Source: Microcosmobacter sp040493455
Lineage (GTDB): Bacteria; Bacteroidota; Bacteroidia; Flavobacteriales; Flavobacteriaceae
DNA: 64,000 nt
Direction of reading: 5' to 3'
Assembly: GCF_040493455.1 (NCBI RefSeq)
Contig: NZ_JANFDA010000004.1
Coordinates: 1 to 64,000 of the forward strand
Positions 9,540 to 18,907 of this stretch are shown in pieces. Under the pieces are notes generated by a model. The model saw only the letters and a list, made by a program, of their open reading frames with translations. It was not told the DNA's origin and did not search any database. A program made the translations under genes and the position numbers. The first letter of the stretch is position 1; each line of letters opens with the position of its first letter.

Positions 9540-11222
9540 TTAAAAATCTCTCAAAAATGCATAGATATCTTGATCTGGATTGAGATTTAGCTTTTTTCTG
9601 AGTCGATAACGACTCATTTTTACGGATGAGGGGCTAATGTTTTGTAGAATAGCTATCTGTTTACTATCCATATTTAACTTGATTAAAGAGCATAACCTTA
9701 CGTCGGTTTTGGTAAGGTTTTCAAAGCTATTTTTTAAACGTTCGTAGAAAGCTGTACTCAGGGTATCAATCTGGCTATAAAATTCCTTAGTACTTTCATC
9801 AATCCACATGTGGTTTTTTATTTCACTTTCAAGATCTTTAAATGCTTTATTGTGCTTTACTTCAGAATCATTTTTAACATCATTGAGTTTATCTGATAGT
9901 ACTTTTACCCATTCTTGATTCTTGGAGATATTAATAGCAAAATTGGTAAGGTCCTTTTTCTTGTGTTCAATTTCAGTACTCAATAATTTATTTTGGAGGG
10001 ACATATATTTGCGCTTCGCTTTCTGTTTTACATAGATATAGATCAGTAGCCCCGCGAACAATATAAGTCCAATCAACATCCATTGAAATTGCACCCTTTT
10101 CTTCTTGGCTAGCACTTCTAAATTTGCTTCTGCAACTTCTCTTTCTTTGACCAATTGAAGACTATCCACTAATTTTTCTTGTCGAAATTCACTTTGAATT
10201 TCGAGGCGTTGTATTTTCCTAAGATTTTCGTCATTTATTAATGAATCTGAATGTTTTTTAAACAACTTATAATTGACTAGAGCCTGCTCAAAATCTCCTG
10301 TTTTATTTTGAATGTTGGATATTCTGTTATAGGCTTTGGATACACGCTGTTTCAACCCCTCTTCTTGAGCTACTTTCAACGAGGCTCTAGCATAAATCAT
10401 TGAGTTGGGATAGTCCTCCATTCTATAATAGCTGGTAGACACATTGTAATTGGTAGATGCCATGGATGATTTATTCCCGAGCTTTGTATAATAGGCCAAA
10501 TTCTCTAAGTTTAGCTTAAGGCTTTTATCATACTGTTTCTTTACATTGTAGAGCACAGCCATATTACCATTAACTCTATGCAGATCTTCTTCTCGGTCTA
10601 AATCCTTGAAAATAGATTTGGCTTTTTCATAGCAATATAGTGCCGAATCTAATTGATTTACCTTTCTATAGGACACACCTAGCATGTTGTAACCTGCTGC
10701 GACTCCTTTTTTATTTGAGTTTAGCGCCTCTAAAATGGCTATTGCCGATTTATAGTTTTCAATAGACTTAGGGTATTCACCCATAAATCGATACAAAACA
10801 CCCATGTTGTGCATAATGTTGGCTACATTGGAGGAGTCTCCTATTCTGAAAAAGGTTTCTTTTGCTTTGACAAAATAAGACATTGCATCTGCATAATCGC
10901 CTTGCCTTCTTTTTACAATACCCAATATGCTGTATGGCGGAGCTAAGTAACCACCTTCTAATAAATCTTTATTGTTATTCACAATTTCAACAGCTGTAAG
11001 CAAGTGATCTTCAGCTTCACTAAATTCTCTGTAAACTTCATATTCAGCCAATGCGACTAACGAAGTTACCCTAGCAGAATCTGTTTTTGCTACTTTGTAT
11101 TGTTGCTCTAGGTTTATGAGGATTGTATCCTTATCTTCTTTGGCAGTTTCATTTTCAGCTTGCTGCTGACTGTAAGAACTATTTGTAATTAATAGTAGTA
11201 TGAATACTAAAACAAATCGCAT
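9540..11222 (-). CDS. TPR - transmembrane - LuxR-like HTH regulator
   Basis: 560 residues. An N-terminal signal sequence (MRFVLVFILLLITNSSYSQQ) is followed by about seven TPR units between residues 50 and 330, including the typical A..Y..A...F spacing. A coiled segment follows, then one membrane helix (about 378-396, WMLIGLILFAGLLIYIYV), a second coiled coil, and a C-terminal helix-turn-helix of the LuxR/GerE type (about 500-560, with LTKTDVRLCSLIKLNMDSKQ). This is the common Bacteroidota architecture with periplasmic TPRs and a cytoplasmic DNA-binding tail, and is probably a membrane-anchored transcription regulator. It lies upstream of and co-directional with the giant surface protein, 117 bases away, so it may control it. 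That is inference from position only. Confidence 0.85.
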   Translation of the reverse strand: MRFVLVFILLLITNSSYSQQQAENETAKEDKDTILINLEQQYKVAKTDSARVTSLVALAEYEVYREFSEAEDHLLTAVEIVNNNKDLLEGGYLAPPYSILGIVKRRQGDYADAMSYFVKAKETFFRIGDSSNVANIMHNMGVLYRFMGEYPKSIENYKSAIAILEALNSNKKGVAAGYNMLGVSYRKVNQLDSALYCYEKAKSIFKDLDREEDLHRVNGNMAVLYNVKKQYDKSLKLNLENLAYYTKLGNKSSMASTNYNVSTSYYRMEDYPNSMIYARASLKVAQEEGLKQRVSKAYNRISNIQNKTGDFEQALVNYKLFKKHSDSLINDENLRKIQRLEIQSEFRQEKLVDSLQLVKEREVAEANLEVLAKKKRVQFQWMLIGLILFAGLLIYIYVKQKAKRKYMSLQNKLLSTEIEHKKKDLTNFAINISKNQEWVKVLSDKLNDVKNDSEVKHNKAFKDLESEIKNHMWIDESTKEFYSQIDTLSTAFYERLKNSFENLTKTDVRLCSLIKLNMDSKQIAILQNISPSSVKMSRYRLRKKLNLNPDQDIYAFLRDF

Positions 11223-11331
11223 GAACTAAAGGGTAAGAGGGTTATATACTCGTAAAGATATTAAACTTTACAGAGCAACATCAAATCCTTTAACAAAAAA
11301 CTCCAACCAAAAAGGTTGAAGGTTTTACTTG

Positions 11332-11366
11332 TGGTGGGAATTGGACTTGAACCAGTGACCTTCAGG
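11332..11366 (-). pseudogene. Degraded 3' fragment of tRNA-fMet
   Basis: About 35 bases match the T-arm and acceptor end of the intact tRNA-fMet at 11870-11942, with roughly five substitutions (mostly C/T or A/G changes). The shared core is GAACCAGTGACCTTC. The 5' half of the tRNA is absent and replaced by unrelated sequence. It is in the same orientation as the intact tRNA and about 540 bases away, with one orphan ORF between them. It is probably a remnant left by integration at, or duplication of, the tRNA end. It cannot fold into a tRNA. Confidence 0.65.
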
Positions 11367-11384
11367 TATTGATGGTAAAAAAGA

Positions 11385-11741
11385 TCATGAATTTCTTGTT
11401 ACCAAAAATTCAAACTTAAAGAACTTTTGATTGGGAGATTGCTCAACAGAAACTTTATCGATGTTAATCAATTTTATTTCAGCGTTGTCTAGCTTGACGA
11501 TATTTCTCTTATCAAAATCCAATGTAATAACCTTACTATGTTCATTATGCTCATTAAATACCAATTGGCTTATAGTTGCTCCTTGTTTTTTCTCCTCATC
11601 GATATAATCGGTGATGTTGCCATCAACCAATAACGTAACTAATTGATCATTATAAGGAGCATGAAGTTGAAAGTTGTAACCAAATGCCTCTTCCATAGGA
11701 GGAGTGAATGGGGATAAGACAATACTAAACAATTTATTCAT
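11385..11741 (-). CDS. Hypothetical protein between a tRNA fragment and tRNA-fMet
   Basis: 118 residues from ATG 11741. A shorter start at the internal Met of MEEAFGYNFQL is possible, which would drop 15 hydrophobic residues. No signal peptide, membrane helix or known motif is recognised. The protein is mixed alpha/beta in appearance, with alternating charged and hydrophobic residues and no cysteines. It sits alone between the degraded tRNA piece and the intact tRNA-fMet, a position typical of cargo left by a small integrated element. It is unlike the housekeeping genes around it in having no recognisable family. Function unknown. Confidence 0.55.
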   Translation of the reverse strand: MNKLFSIVLSPFTPPMEEAFGYNFQLHAPYNDQLVTLLVDGNITDYIDEEKKQGATISQLVFNEHNEHSKVITLDFDKRNIVKLDNAEIKLINIDKVSVEQSPNQKFFKFEFLVTRNS

Positions 11742-11813
11742 AACAGGTATTTTTAAGAGAAAAGGTCGTTTCTGGTTGCGAGCCTGGTTGGGGGTTTATA
11801 TCACAAAAATAAG

Positions 11814-11848
11814 AAAAGCATTCTAGTAAGAATAACTAAAATGCTTTT
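11814..11848 (-). terminator. Hairpin downstream of tRNA-fMet
   Basis: AAAAGCATT (11814-11822) and AATGCTTTT (11840-11848) form a 9-bp stem with a 17-base loop. On the minus strand the stem is followed by a T-rich stretch. It is placed 22 bases past the 3' end of tRNA-fMet, as expected for its terminator. Confidence 0.5.
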
Positions 11849-11869
11849 AATCAGTGGCCTTGGCCTTAG

Positions 11870-11942
<73 letters not shown>

Positions 11943-12000
11943 ATATCGGACTGCAAAGATAACACCTTTTTTAACAATTCAAAGTATTTAAAACAAAAAA

Positions 12001-12022
12001 ACTCCTACATTTCTGTAGGAGT
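12001..12022 (-). terminator. Intrinsic terminator of the LRR gene
   Basis: A perfect 9-bp stem, ACTCCTACA (12001-12009) with TGTAGGAGT (12014-12022), and a 4-base loop. On the minus strand it is followed by a run of T (complement of 11993-12000). It lies 33 bases after the stop of the LRR gene. Confidence 0.85.
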
Positions 12023-12054
12023 TTAATCTAACTAAAACTATAAATGATGATTAA

Positions 12055-12966
12055 CTAATCTTCATCTTCGGTATCCAATGTTGCTATGCTTCCTTTGCTA
12101 TCTGTATTTGTGTAATCGAACATGATTCCTTCTGGTAATTGCTCACCAAGTGCGGCAAAATCTCCTTTAAAACCGTTATTGCCAATCATAAGCACTTTAA
12201 GGTTTGTTAAGCTCGCCATACCACTAGGTAAGTCCCCATAAAAGGCATTGTTGGAAAGCACCAATTCTTCAAGGCTTGCCATCTCTCCAAGCTTAGTAGG
12301 TAGAGTGCCAAATAGACTATTGTCAAAAACACTCAATGCTTTTAATCCTTTCAAATTAGAAATGCTGGCTGGCAGCTTTCCAGAAAGTTGATTACTACTG
12401 ATTAATAGTTCTTTCAGGTTGTTAAGCTCACCTATAGAGCTTGGGATTGATCCCGTTAAACTATTGTTGTATAATTCTAATACTTGTAATTTCTTTAAGT
12501 TCCCAATATTTGATGGTATGTTACCCTCAAGTTCATTCATAAATAATTGAATGGACTCTAACTCCGTTAGCTGAGTTATTGCTTCTGGTATTTGCCCATT
12601 TAAATTATTGAAAGCAATATTTATTTCTTGAAGTGATTTCAGATTAACGATAGACTCAGGAATAGCACCATTGATTTCGTTTCTGAATAAACAAAGCTTT
12701 TGTAAATGGGTAAGATTTCCTAGCTCTTCTGGAAGTTCTCCGGTTAAATTGTTGAACATCAAATTTAGCTCAACAACTTTGTCTCCAGAGACAACCACAC
12801 CATACCATTCACTAACTGGTTTGGTAAGATCCCAAGACGTACTCCAGGTATCTCCATTGGTACTCTTATAAAACGCCTCTAAGGCTTCTTTTTCTTGTGT
12901 TGAAATATTGGCAAATGCAAAAGCAGATACCAAACATAGTAGAAGGGTTAGTTTCAAAGATTTCAT
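12055..12966 (-). CDS. Secreted leucine-rich repeat protein
   Basis: 303 residues. It has a signal peptide (MKSLKLTLLLCLVSAFAFA), a short N-terminal cap with the stretch LEAFYKSTNGDTW that commonly precedes bacterial LRRs, then about eight 24-residue repeats of the plant-like type (L..L.L..N.L.G.IP..I..L). The C-terminus is short and acidic (TLDTEDED), without a sorting domain. Such proteins bind proteins or glycans outside the cell; the ligand here is unknown. It stands alone, with a terminator after it. The cap WSTSWDLTKPVSEWYGV is standard for the family. Confidence 0.88.
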   Translation of the reverse strand: MKSLKLTLLLCLVSAFAFANISTQEKEALEAFYKSTNGDTWSTSWDLTKPVSEWYGVVVSGDKVVELNLMFNNLTGELPEELGNLTHLQKLCLFRNEINGAIPESIVNLKSLQEINIAFNNLNGQIPEAITQLTELESIQLFMNELEGNIPSNIGNLKKLQVLELYNNSLTGSIPSSIGELNNLKELLISSNQLSGKLPASISNLKGLKALSVFDNSLFGTLPTKLGEMASLEELVLSNNAFYGDLPSGMASLTNLKVLMIGNNGFKGDFAALGEQLPEGIMFDYTNTDSKGSIATLDTEDED

Positions 12967-13097
12967 AATAGCAGATTTGAGGAGGGACTCATTAACACCA
13001 CGAATCTACTAAAACATCGTTAAAATATCAATTTTTTTCGATGAAATGCATTAATGAAAACATATAAAACTGATATTCAATATGTTACAGAAAGTGA

Positions 13098-13283
13098 TTA
13101 TTGAACTATTTTTGCTGAAAAATCAGTAATTGCATCTGCTTCTATTCTGAAATTCAACTGAATAGGATTACAACACACTTCGCAATCTTCGATATAATGT
13201 TGCTGATTTTGAGAACTATCAATCAGCATTGAAATTTGTTCCCAGCAGTGTGGACATTGAAAGAAATATTCAAACTGATTCAT
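13098..13283 (-). CDS. CPXCG-motif cysteine-rich small protein
   Basis: 61 residues. Two cysteine pairs, CPHC (about residues 10-13) and CEVC followed by C (about 34-38), match the small zinc-ribbon-like CPXCG family (PF14255). There is no signal peptide, so the protein is cytoplasmic. Its start is 5 bases past the stop of the upstream LolC/E-type permease gene on the same strand, so the two are co-transcribed. The role is unknown; zinc binding is the family expectation. Confidence 0.8.
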   Translation of the reverse strand: MNQFEYFFQCPHCWEQISMLIDSSQNQQHYIEDCEVCCNPIQLNFRIEADAITDFSAKIVQ

Positions 13284-13288
13284 GGCAT

Positions 13289-14524
13289 TTATTCAAACCT
13301 AATTGCTTTTACTGGCGTAATTTTGGTGATGACATAAGAAGGTACCAGCAACATAATCATGCATACCAAAAATGTACCTACATTTAGTAAAATAACATAG
13401 TCTACACTAATATAAACTGGAGCTTCGGTCACATAATAGGTTTCAGGATTCAATGGTACTAGTTTAAAGTATTTCTGCATTAACAATAAGCCTAACCCGA
13501 TAACATTTCCCCAGAACAATCCTAAACCAATAAGATAAGATGCATTGTATAAAAACACTTTTCTCACACTCCAGTCTGAGCTTCCGAGTGCTTTCAAAAT
13601 ACCAATCATTTGTGTACGTTCAAGAATAAGTACTAATAACGCAGTAATCATATTGATGGCTGCCACCAAAATCATAATACCTATAATACCATAGACATTG
13701 TTATCAAAGATTTTTACCCACTCGAATACTGATCCGTATTTGCTAGATACCTTTGTAGCGTTTAATAATGAAGGAAGTACTTGGTAAACTTCAACTGTTT
13801 TTTGATCTAGCTCATCAAAATCATCAATAAAGACTTCAAAATTCCCTATCATGTCCTCAGACCATCTATTGAGTCTTTGTACGTGTTTAAGGTCACCGAT
13901 GATGAAGGTTTCATCCAGTTCTTGAAATCCAGAATTATAGATTCCGACTACTGTAAATGCTCTTATTTTTGGTACTCTCTGTAGATCTTCTTCTCCGAAC
14001 ACCATTTGAAACTTATCTCCTACTTTGAATTGTAGTCTATTGGCTAAATATTGAGAGATTAATACCTCATCACTCATTGTATCACCAAATGCTGGTAAGG
14101 TTCCTTCTCTCAAAAACTCTGAAAAATAATCCCAGTTATAGTCCTTTCCTACGCCTTTCAATACCACACCTTCAAAATCGGTTTCGGTTCTAATCAATCC
14201 AAACTTGGAAGCCACAGCCTGTACATGAGAGATCCCTTCAATGGTTTTGAAGTTTGGATAGAACTCTTGATTAATGGTTACAGGGACTTTGGACTCGTTT
14301 GAAAGGTTATTATCGTAGTTCGAAACCACAACATGACCATTAAAAGCCACCACTTTTTCGCGTATCTTTTTCTGTAGGCCAAGACCTGTAGCTATAGAGA
14401 TAAGCATTACAATAATGCCGATTGCAATGGCTGCAATACCTATTTTTATTATTGGTGCCGAAACACTACTTTTATACGACTTACTGCCAATAATGCGTTT
14501 AGCTATAAAAAACTCGTAATTCAA
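13289..14524 (-). CDS. FtsX/LolC-E family ABC transporter permease
   Basis: 411 residues with the MacB/FtsX architecture: one N-terminal membrane helix (about 25-47, IKIGIAAIAIGIIVMLISIA), a periplasmic domain of about 220 residues, and three C-terminal helices (about 275-405). In Bacteroidota this family is annotated as the lipoprotein-releasing permease that lifts lipoproteins from the inner membrane with an ATPase encoded elsewhere. The start codon is TTG at 14524; no ATG is available near it, and the N-terminus MNYEFFIAKRI is what the family shows. The start lies only 8 bases from the ATG of the divergent gene. The substrate is inferred from the family. Confidence 0.85.
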   Translation of the reverse strand: MNYEFFIAKRIIGSKSYKSSVSAPIIKIGIAAIAIGIIVMLISIATGLGLQKKIREKVVAFNGHVVVSNYDNNLSNESKVPVTINQEFYPNFKTIEGISHVQAVASKFGLIRTETDFEGVVLKGVGKDYNWDYFSEFLREGTLPAFGDTMSDEVLISQYLANRLQFKVGDKFQMVFGEEDLQRVPKIRAFTVVGIYNSGFQELDETFIIGDLKHVQRLNRWSEDMIGNFEVFIDDFDELDQKTVEVYQVLPSLLNATKVSSKYGSVFEWVKIFDNNVYGIIGIMILVAAINMITALLVLILERTQMIGILKALGSSDWSVRKVFLYNASYLIGLGLFWGNVIGLGLLLMQKYFKLVPLNPETYYVTEAPVYISVDYVILLNVGTFLVCMIMLLVPSYVITKITPVKAIRFE

Positions 14525-14532
14525 AATTGAAT

Positions 14533-15774
14533 ATGCTTTTAAAGGTCCTCAAAAATACTGTTTTATTATTTGTTTTGGTATTGATTGCTTGTGGTTCTGG
14601 TGTTGAAAAAAATAAGACTCAAAATGACGAGATTCAGAATGACAATTTAAAGTTAAATGACACCGGAATTATTGTCGGAGCTAATCAAACCGAAAACTAT
14701 TTACCGTTACTAAACGGAAAATCTGTTGGTATTGTTGCGAACCAAACTTCTGTGATTTTTAAAGATGAAAATAATAACTACGCACATATAGTTGATTCTT
14801 TGCTTGCTTTGAAGGTTGACATTAAAAAAGTATTCGCACCTGAGCATGGCTTTAGAGGAAAAGCAGATGCAGGAGAACATGTAGATGACGGTTTTGATAC
14901 CAAAACCAATTTACCAATTGTATCACTTCATGGGAAAAACAGAAAACCTACTTCGGAGCAGCTTAAGGATTTAGACGCCGTAGTTTTTGACATCCAGGAT
15001 GTAGGCGTTCGTTTCTACACCTATATTTCTACTTTGCATAATGTGATGGAAGCATGTGCTGAAGCTAATATCCCTGTAATAATTTTGGACAGGCCAAATC
15101 CTAATGGACACTATATAGATGGTCCTACTTTAGAAATTGAAAACAAGAGTTTTTTGGGAATGCATCCTATTCCCTTAGTCCACGGAATGACTATTGGTGA
15201 ATATGCACAAATGATTAATGGAGAACATTGGTTAAAAAATGGAATACAATGCAATATCTCAATCATACCAATTAAAAATTATTCGCACAGTACTTCGTAT
15301 AGTCTACCAATCCGTCCTTCTCCAAATCTTCCTAATGATCAATCTATTAAACTTTATCCTAGTTTAGGGCTTTTTGAAGGCACCAATATTAATGCTGGTA
15401 GAGGCACAGAATTTCAGTTTCAGAGATACGGAGCGCCATTTTTAAATAGTGAGACCATGAGTTTTACGTACACACCTATTGCCAATTTTGGTGCTAAATA
15501 TCCAAAACACCAAAACAAACTATGCTATGGTGAGGACTTGAGAAATGCGGAAATTAATGGGCAAATGACTCTAAAATGGGTTATAAAAGCTTATGAAAAC
15601 TCAACTGATAAGTCTAAATTTTTTAATACTGACAATTTCACTAAACACGCTGGTACTAGCAAGCTTCAAAAGCAAATAGAAAACGGAGATACCGAAGCTC
15701 AAATAAAGGCATCTTGGCAAGAAGGCTTAGCTAGTTTTAAAAAGGTTAGAGAGAAATATTTATTGTATGATTAG
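14533..15774 (+). CDS. DUF1343 lipoprotein, NamZ-like exo-N-acetylmuramidase
   Basis: 413 residues from ATG 14533 (an upstream in-frame TTG at 14527 is less likely). A lipoprotein signal with lipobox LIAC is followed by the DUF1343 domain, with motifs VGIVANQTSV, APEHGFRG, FDIQDVGVRFYTY, LDRPNPNG and GTNINAGRGTEFQFQ. Characterised Bacteroidota members (NamZ) release terminal MurNAc from peptidoglycan fragments, so cell-wall recycling is the likely role, at the outer membrane or in the periplasm. It is divergent from the LolC/E-type permease and convergent with the next gene, whose stop overlaps by four bases. Confidence 0.87.
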   Translation: MLLKVLKNTVLLFVLVLIACGSGVEKNKTQNDEIQNDNLKLNDTGIIVGANQTENYLPLLNGKSVGIVANQTSVIFKDENNNYAHIVDSLLALKVDIKKVFAPEHGFRGKADAGEHVDDGFDTKTNLPIVSLHGKNRKPTSEQLKDLDAVVFDIQDVGVRFYTYISTLHNVMEACAEANIPVIILDRPNPNGHYIDGPTLEIENKSFLGMHPIPLVHGMTIGEYAQMINGEHWLKNGIQCNISIIPIKNYSHSTSYSLPIRPSPNLPNDQSIKLYPSLGLFEGTNINAGRGTEFQFQRYGAPFLNSETMSFTYTPIANFGAKYPKHQNKLCYGEDLRNAEINGQMTLKWVIKAYENSTDKSKFFNTDNFTKHAGTSKLQKQIENGDTEAQIKASWQEGLASFKKVREKYLLYD

Positions 15775-16169
15775 TCGTTTTTTGTTGCGACCAGATTTTC
15801 TTCTTCTGTAGTTACTAATGCCAAACCATCTTTGAGAACATTCACAACAAAAACAATTCTCAAAGGCGATTGCACGACTACAAATACATGCCTACCTCTA
15901 GACAAACTATTTAATGGCACTTGAAATTCGTTAGCATTGACTGTATAACTTAGTTCTCGTTTTACACTTTTATTGATGGAATAGACATAGTTTATCTTCT
16001 TATTGCTTTCTAGAAGTAATGTGTCCTTTGTAGCGTTGAGCTCATGGTACAAATCCTTGGCTTGTACATTGACATTCTTCTTTAGTGTGGCATAAGGTGT
16101 TTGTGCTGAAACTGGATTAAAGAACAATCCAAAACAGGCTAAAATGACCAGAATTGTATAAGTTTTCAC
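15771..16169 (-). CDS. Small secreted protein, unknown
   Basis: 132 residues from GTG 16169. It has a signal peptide (MKTYTILVILACFGLFFNPVSA) and then a beta-strand-rich region with LPLNSLSRGRHVF-like character, ending in a charged tail. Its stop codon overlaps that of the DUF1343 gene on the other strand by four bases. No family is recognised. It looks like a periplasmic or exported single-domain beta protein of the kind common in flavobacteria. Confidence 0.7.
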   Translation of the reverse strand: MKTYTILVILACFGLFFNPVSAQTPYATLKKNVNVQAKDLYHELNATKDTLLLESNKKINYVYSINKSVKRELSYTVNANEFQVPLNSLSRGRHVFVVVQSPLRIVFVVNVLKDGLALVTTEEENLVATKND

Positions 16170-16300
16170 GATTTACTATTAAGTTCTACTTCGTTGAACT
16201 CAACTGTAATCTTTAGCCCTCTCGTGGTAAATGTAGCCGCTTTCAGCAAAAACGAACTAATTTATCCACAAACGCATTAAAATATTCGAAGAAAAGCGAT

Positions 16301-17170
16301 TTACTTGCCTAATAAGCCTATTAAACGGTCTGGGTAGTCAGTAATAATACCATCAACACCGTATAATATCATCTGTTCCATATCACTAATCTCATTGATT
16401 GTCCATGGAATTACCTTGAATCCTTCAGCCTGTAATTCAGTGACATTTTCGGCATTCAACAACTTATAATATGGGCTTATAATTTCTGGTGTATAACTAA
16501 GCTTAGACAGTTTGTTCACAATTGCTTCACCTTCATCTATTAATAAAGCAACTTCCATATTAGCATCTTGTTGTTTTATTTCTTCTAGAATCCTAAGGTC
16601 AAATGACTGTAGATTGGTTCTATCGAACACGTCTGCAGTTTTAAGTTGATTCATAACTAAAGCCACAAATTCTTTTGGGTTAGGTGTATAAATACCATCA
16701 TATTCTGGTTTTGCCTTAAGCTCAATGTTGTATTTAATACTAGGATTGATAGCCTTAGTCATTTCAAAGACTTCACTCAAAAGTGGTTTGTAGACACTTT
16801 GCAACTCTTGATCTGGAAACCTTGGATGTGCTTTTGTACCACAATCGAATGTTTTGATACTATCAAAAGTCATTTGATATAGGTTGTATTGCTTATCTGA
16901 TTCAACAGGAATATGATTACCATCAGGAAGTTTACAAATAGTTCTACTCATAAAGGGCTCGTGAGAAACTATAATCTTGTGATCTTTGGTCACTGCGATA
17001 TCCATTTCTAAGGTATGGACACCCAATTCTATGGCTTTTTTGAACGCTGGCAGTGAGTTTTCTGGTAATAAGCCTCTACATCCTCTATGCCCTTGTATGT
17101 CGATCACTTTGTTTGAATTACAACTCGTTAATGCCATCAGAATAACTAGCAAAAATCTACTTATCTGCAT
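16301..17170 (-). CDS. Glycerophosphodiester phosphodiesterase, lipoprotein
   Basis: 289 residues. A lipobox (LTSC near residue 17) indicates a lipid-anchored protein. The GDPD signature is clear: GHRGCRGLLPENSLPAF, ELGVHTLEMDIAVTKD and VSHEP carry the catalytic His pair and metal-binding Glu/Asp residues. The C-terminal VDGIITDYPDRL closes the TIM barrel. It hydrolyses glycerophosphodiesters to glycerol-3-phosphate and an alcohol, probably in the periplasm. It overlaps the upstream hydroxylase-family gene by 14 bases, so the two are translationally coupled and may both act on lipids. Confidence 0.92.
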   Translation of the reverse strand: MQISRFLLVILMALTSCNSNKVIDIQGHRGCRGLLPENSLPAFKKAIELGVHTLEMDIAVTKDHKIIVSHEPFMSRTICKLPDGNHIPVESDKQYNLYQMTFDSIKTFDCGTKAHPRFPDQELQSVYKPLLSEVFEMTKAINPSIKYNIELKAKPEYDGIYTPNPKEFVALVMNQLKTADVFDRTNLQSFDLRILEEIKQQDANMEVALLIDEGEAIVNKLSKLSYTPEIISPYYKLLNAENVTELQAEGFKVIPWTINEISDMEQMILYGVDGIITDYPDRLIGLLGK

Positions 17171-17999
17171 CTGGGATATATGTCGGTTTTTGATACTTCT
17201 GAAAAGGTTGTTTCAACAATTCTATGATATCGCTGTTCTTCTTTTCATCTGGAAACACATCTACACCATAAATTAGTTTTTCTCTATCTATAGTCATGAA
17301 AGTCCCAAGCAATCGATCCCAGATTGAAAAGATATTGCCATAATTAGAATCTGTATATGGCAAGACATAATGATGATGGACTTTATGCATATCTGGTGAA
17401 ACCAACACATAACTTATGGCTTTATCTACTTTCTTTGGCAGTTTGATATTTGCATGATTGAATTGTGTCGAAACCAAAGACAATGATTGATAGAGCATAA
17501 CTATATATATTGGTGTACCTATGATCCAAACTCCAGCCAGAGTGAACACAAAACGAATCATGCTTTCTAGTGGATGATGTCGATTTGCTGTAGTAGTATC
17601 TACCTTATGATCGCTGTGATGCACCAAGTGTACCATCCATAATGGCTTCACTTTATGCTCTACATAATGAGGTAAATAAGCGCCAATAAAATCCATTAAT
17701 AGAATTCCTAAAAGCACATAAGCCCAACTTGACATTTCGGGAAGCCAGTTGATGATTCCAAAATTATTAGCTTCAACCCAATCCGCTGATGAAATCAGAA
17801 GAAATGCCAAAGCAAAGTTTACAATGATTGTGGTTATTGTAAAAAAGATATTGGGTATGGCATGTCGCCATTTCTTATAATTGAACTTGAATAATGGCAA
17901 TGCACCTTCGAGTAACCAAAACAGGGTTAACCCTCCGACAAGTATTATACTTCTATGAGATGATGGTATATCTCTGAAATATTCAATTATGGTTTCCAA
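17157..17999 (-). CDS. Sterol desaturase / fatty acid hydroxylase family protein
   Basis: 280 residues, starting at TTG 17999 inside the end of the upstream gene (13-base overlap). Several membrane helices are visible (for example SIILVGGLTLFWLL and AYVLLGILLMDFIGAYL). The di-iron histidine clusters are complete: HYVEH (HX3H), HLVHH (HX2HH) and HKVHH (HX2HH). The family hydroxylates or desaturates lipids at the inner membrane with a non-haem di-iron centre. The substrate is unknown; a membrane lipid, or the ether or hydroxy-lipids of flavobacteria, are reasonable guesses. Confidence 0.87.
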   Translation of the reverse strand: METIIEYFRDIPSSHRSIILVGGLTLFWLLEGALPLFKFNYKKWRHAIPNIFFTITTIIVNFALAFLLISSADWVEANNFGIINWLPEMSSWAYVLLGILLMDFIGAYLPHYVEHKVKPLWMVHLVHHSDHKVDTTTANRHHPLESMIRFVFTLAGVWIIGTPIYIVMLYQSLSLVSTQFNHANIKLPKKVDKAISYVLVSPDMHKVHHHYVLPYTDSNYGNIFSIWDRLLGTFMTIDREKLIYGVDVFPDEKKNSDIIELLKQPFQKYQKPTYIPDADK

Positions 18000-18907
18000 T
18001 TCTTTTCGGTGTTTTTAGTGATTATTAGTTCGGATTTCTTCAAATCTAATAAAGAAACTTTACTTTTCCATAATTCTGCTTCTTCTTCATCCTTTAATAA
18101 TCGATGCGAAATGTAATTTAGAAAGTTAAACATGGATTGATTAATACTGTAGATTTCTTCTTTACTCAATCGGTTTAACTCTCTTAATATTTTTCTAGGC
18201 CTATTGACTACTGTATACTGATACACGCGTTGCAATTCACACTTTTGTGCAAAAGCCAATCGTTTATCTTCATCAACGTCGCCTAATAATTGCTTAGCTT
18301 CATCTAAATAAATTAGAGCTAGATCTATAATTTCATTTTCTACAGCAGAACTCTGAAAAATTGCATAGTCCATATACTTTGACGCCAATCGAAATGTGGT
18401 CGTGAAGTTTTTGACCTCAGCATAATTACGCAGCTCCTTATTGATGTAATAGGTGTTTAAGGCATATTTGTCTATGAGATAAGAAAGATCAACATTGGAA
18501 TAATCCTGAATATTAAATTTAGCATTCAAGATATTTCCGTTAGTATCCATAATTTTGACGCTATCGTCATTGAATTTGCTGATATAGCCTAATCTACGTT
18601 TTTCCTTTATTTCTAAAAACAACTTCTCATAATTGGTTTCGCTGAGTTTAACAGGTACAAAATGTTCCCAGATAACTTCGTTAGCACTATTATTTCCTCT
18701 GGCGCTTACAATTATTGTATTGCCATTGGCATCCTTAAAGGTTATGGTTTGAAGGTCTGATGCTGCTTGTTCCCACATTACAAAGAGCATTTTGTTTTGA
18801 GTCAAAGCCAATCGTTTTGCAATATCCAATGAGGTCATCCATTCGGACTCTTGGCCAAATGTAGATATCGATAAACTCATTATAAGCAAAAGGACTATAC
18901 GCTTCAT
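17987..18907 (-). CDS. Secreted thioredoxin-like protein without CXXC
   Basis: 306 residues with a signal peptide (MKRIVLLLIMSLSISTFG). The first 140 residues look like the thioredoxin-fold layout of Bacteroidota (DIAKRLALTQNKMLFVMWEQ; VPVKLSETNYEKLF), but where CXXC would follow the first strand the sequence is WEQAASD, so no redox pair is present. The rest is helical and TPR-like. It overlaps its neighbours on both sides (4 bases with the cysteine-cluster gene, 13 with the hydroxylase-family gene). The function is unknown; structural or chaperone-like rather than redox is the best guess. Confidence 0.65.
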   Translation of the reverse strand: MKRIVLLLIMSLSISTFGQESEWMTSLDIAKRLALTQNKMLFVMWEQAASDLQTITFKDANGNTIIVSARGNNSANEVIWEHFVPVKLSETNYEKLFLEIKEKRRLGYISKFNDDSVKIMDTNGNILNAKFNIQDYSNVDLSYLIDKYALNTYYINKELRNYAEVKNFTTTFRLASKYMDYAIFQSSAVENEIIDLALIYLDEAKQLLGDVDEDKRLAFAQKCELQRVYQYTVVNRPRKILRELNRLSKEEIYSINQSMFNFLNYISHRLLKDEEEAELWKSKVSLLDLKKSELIITKNTEKNWKP

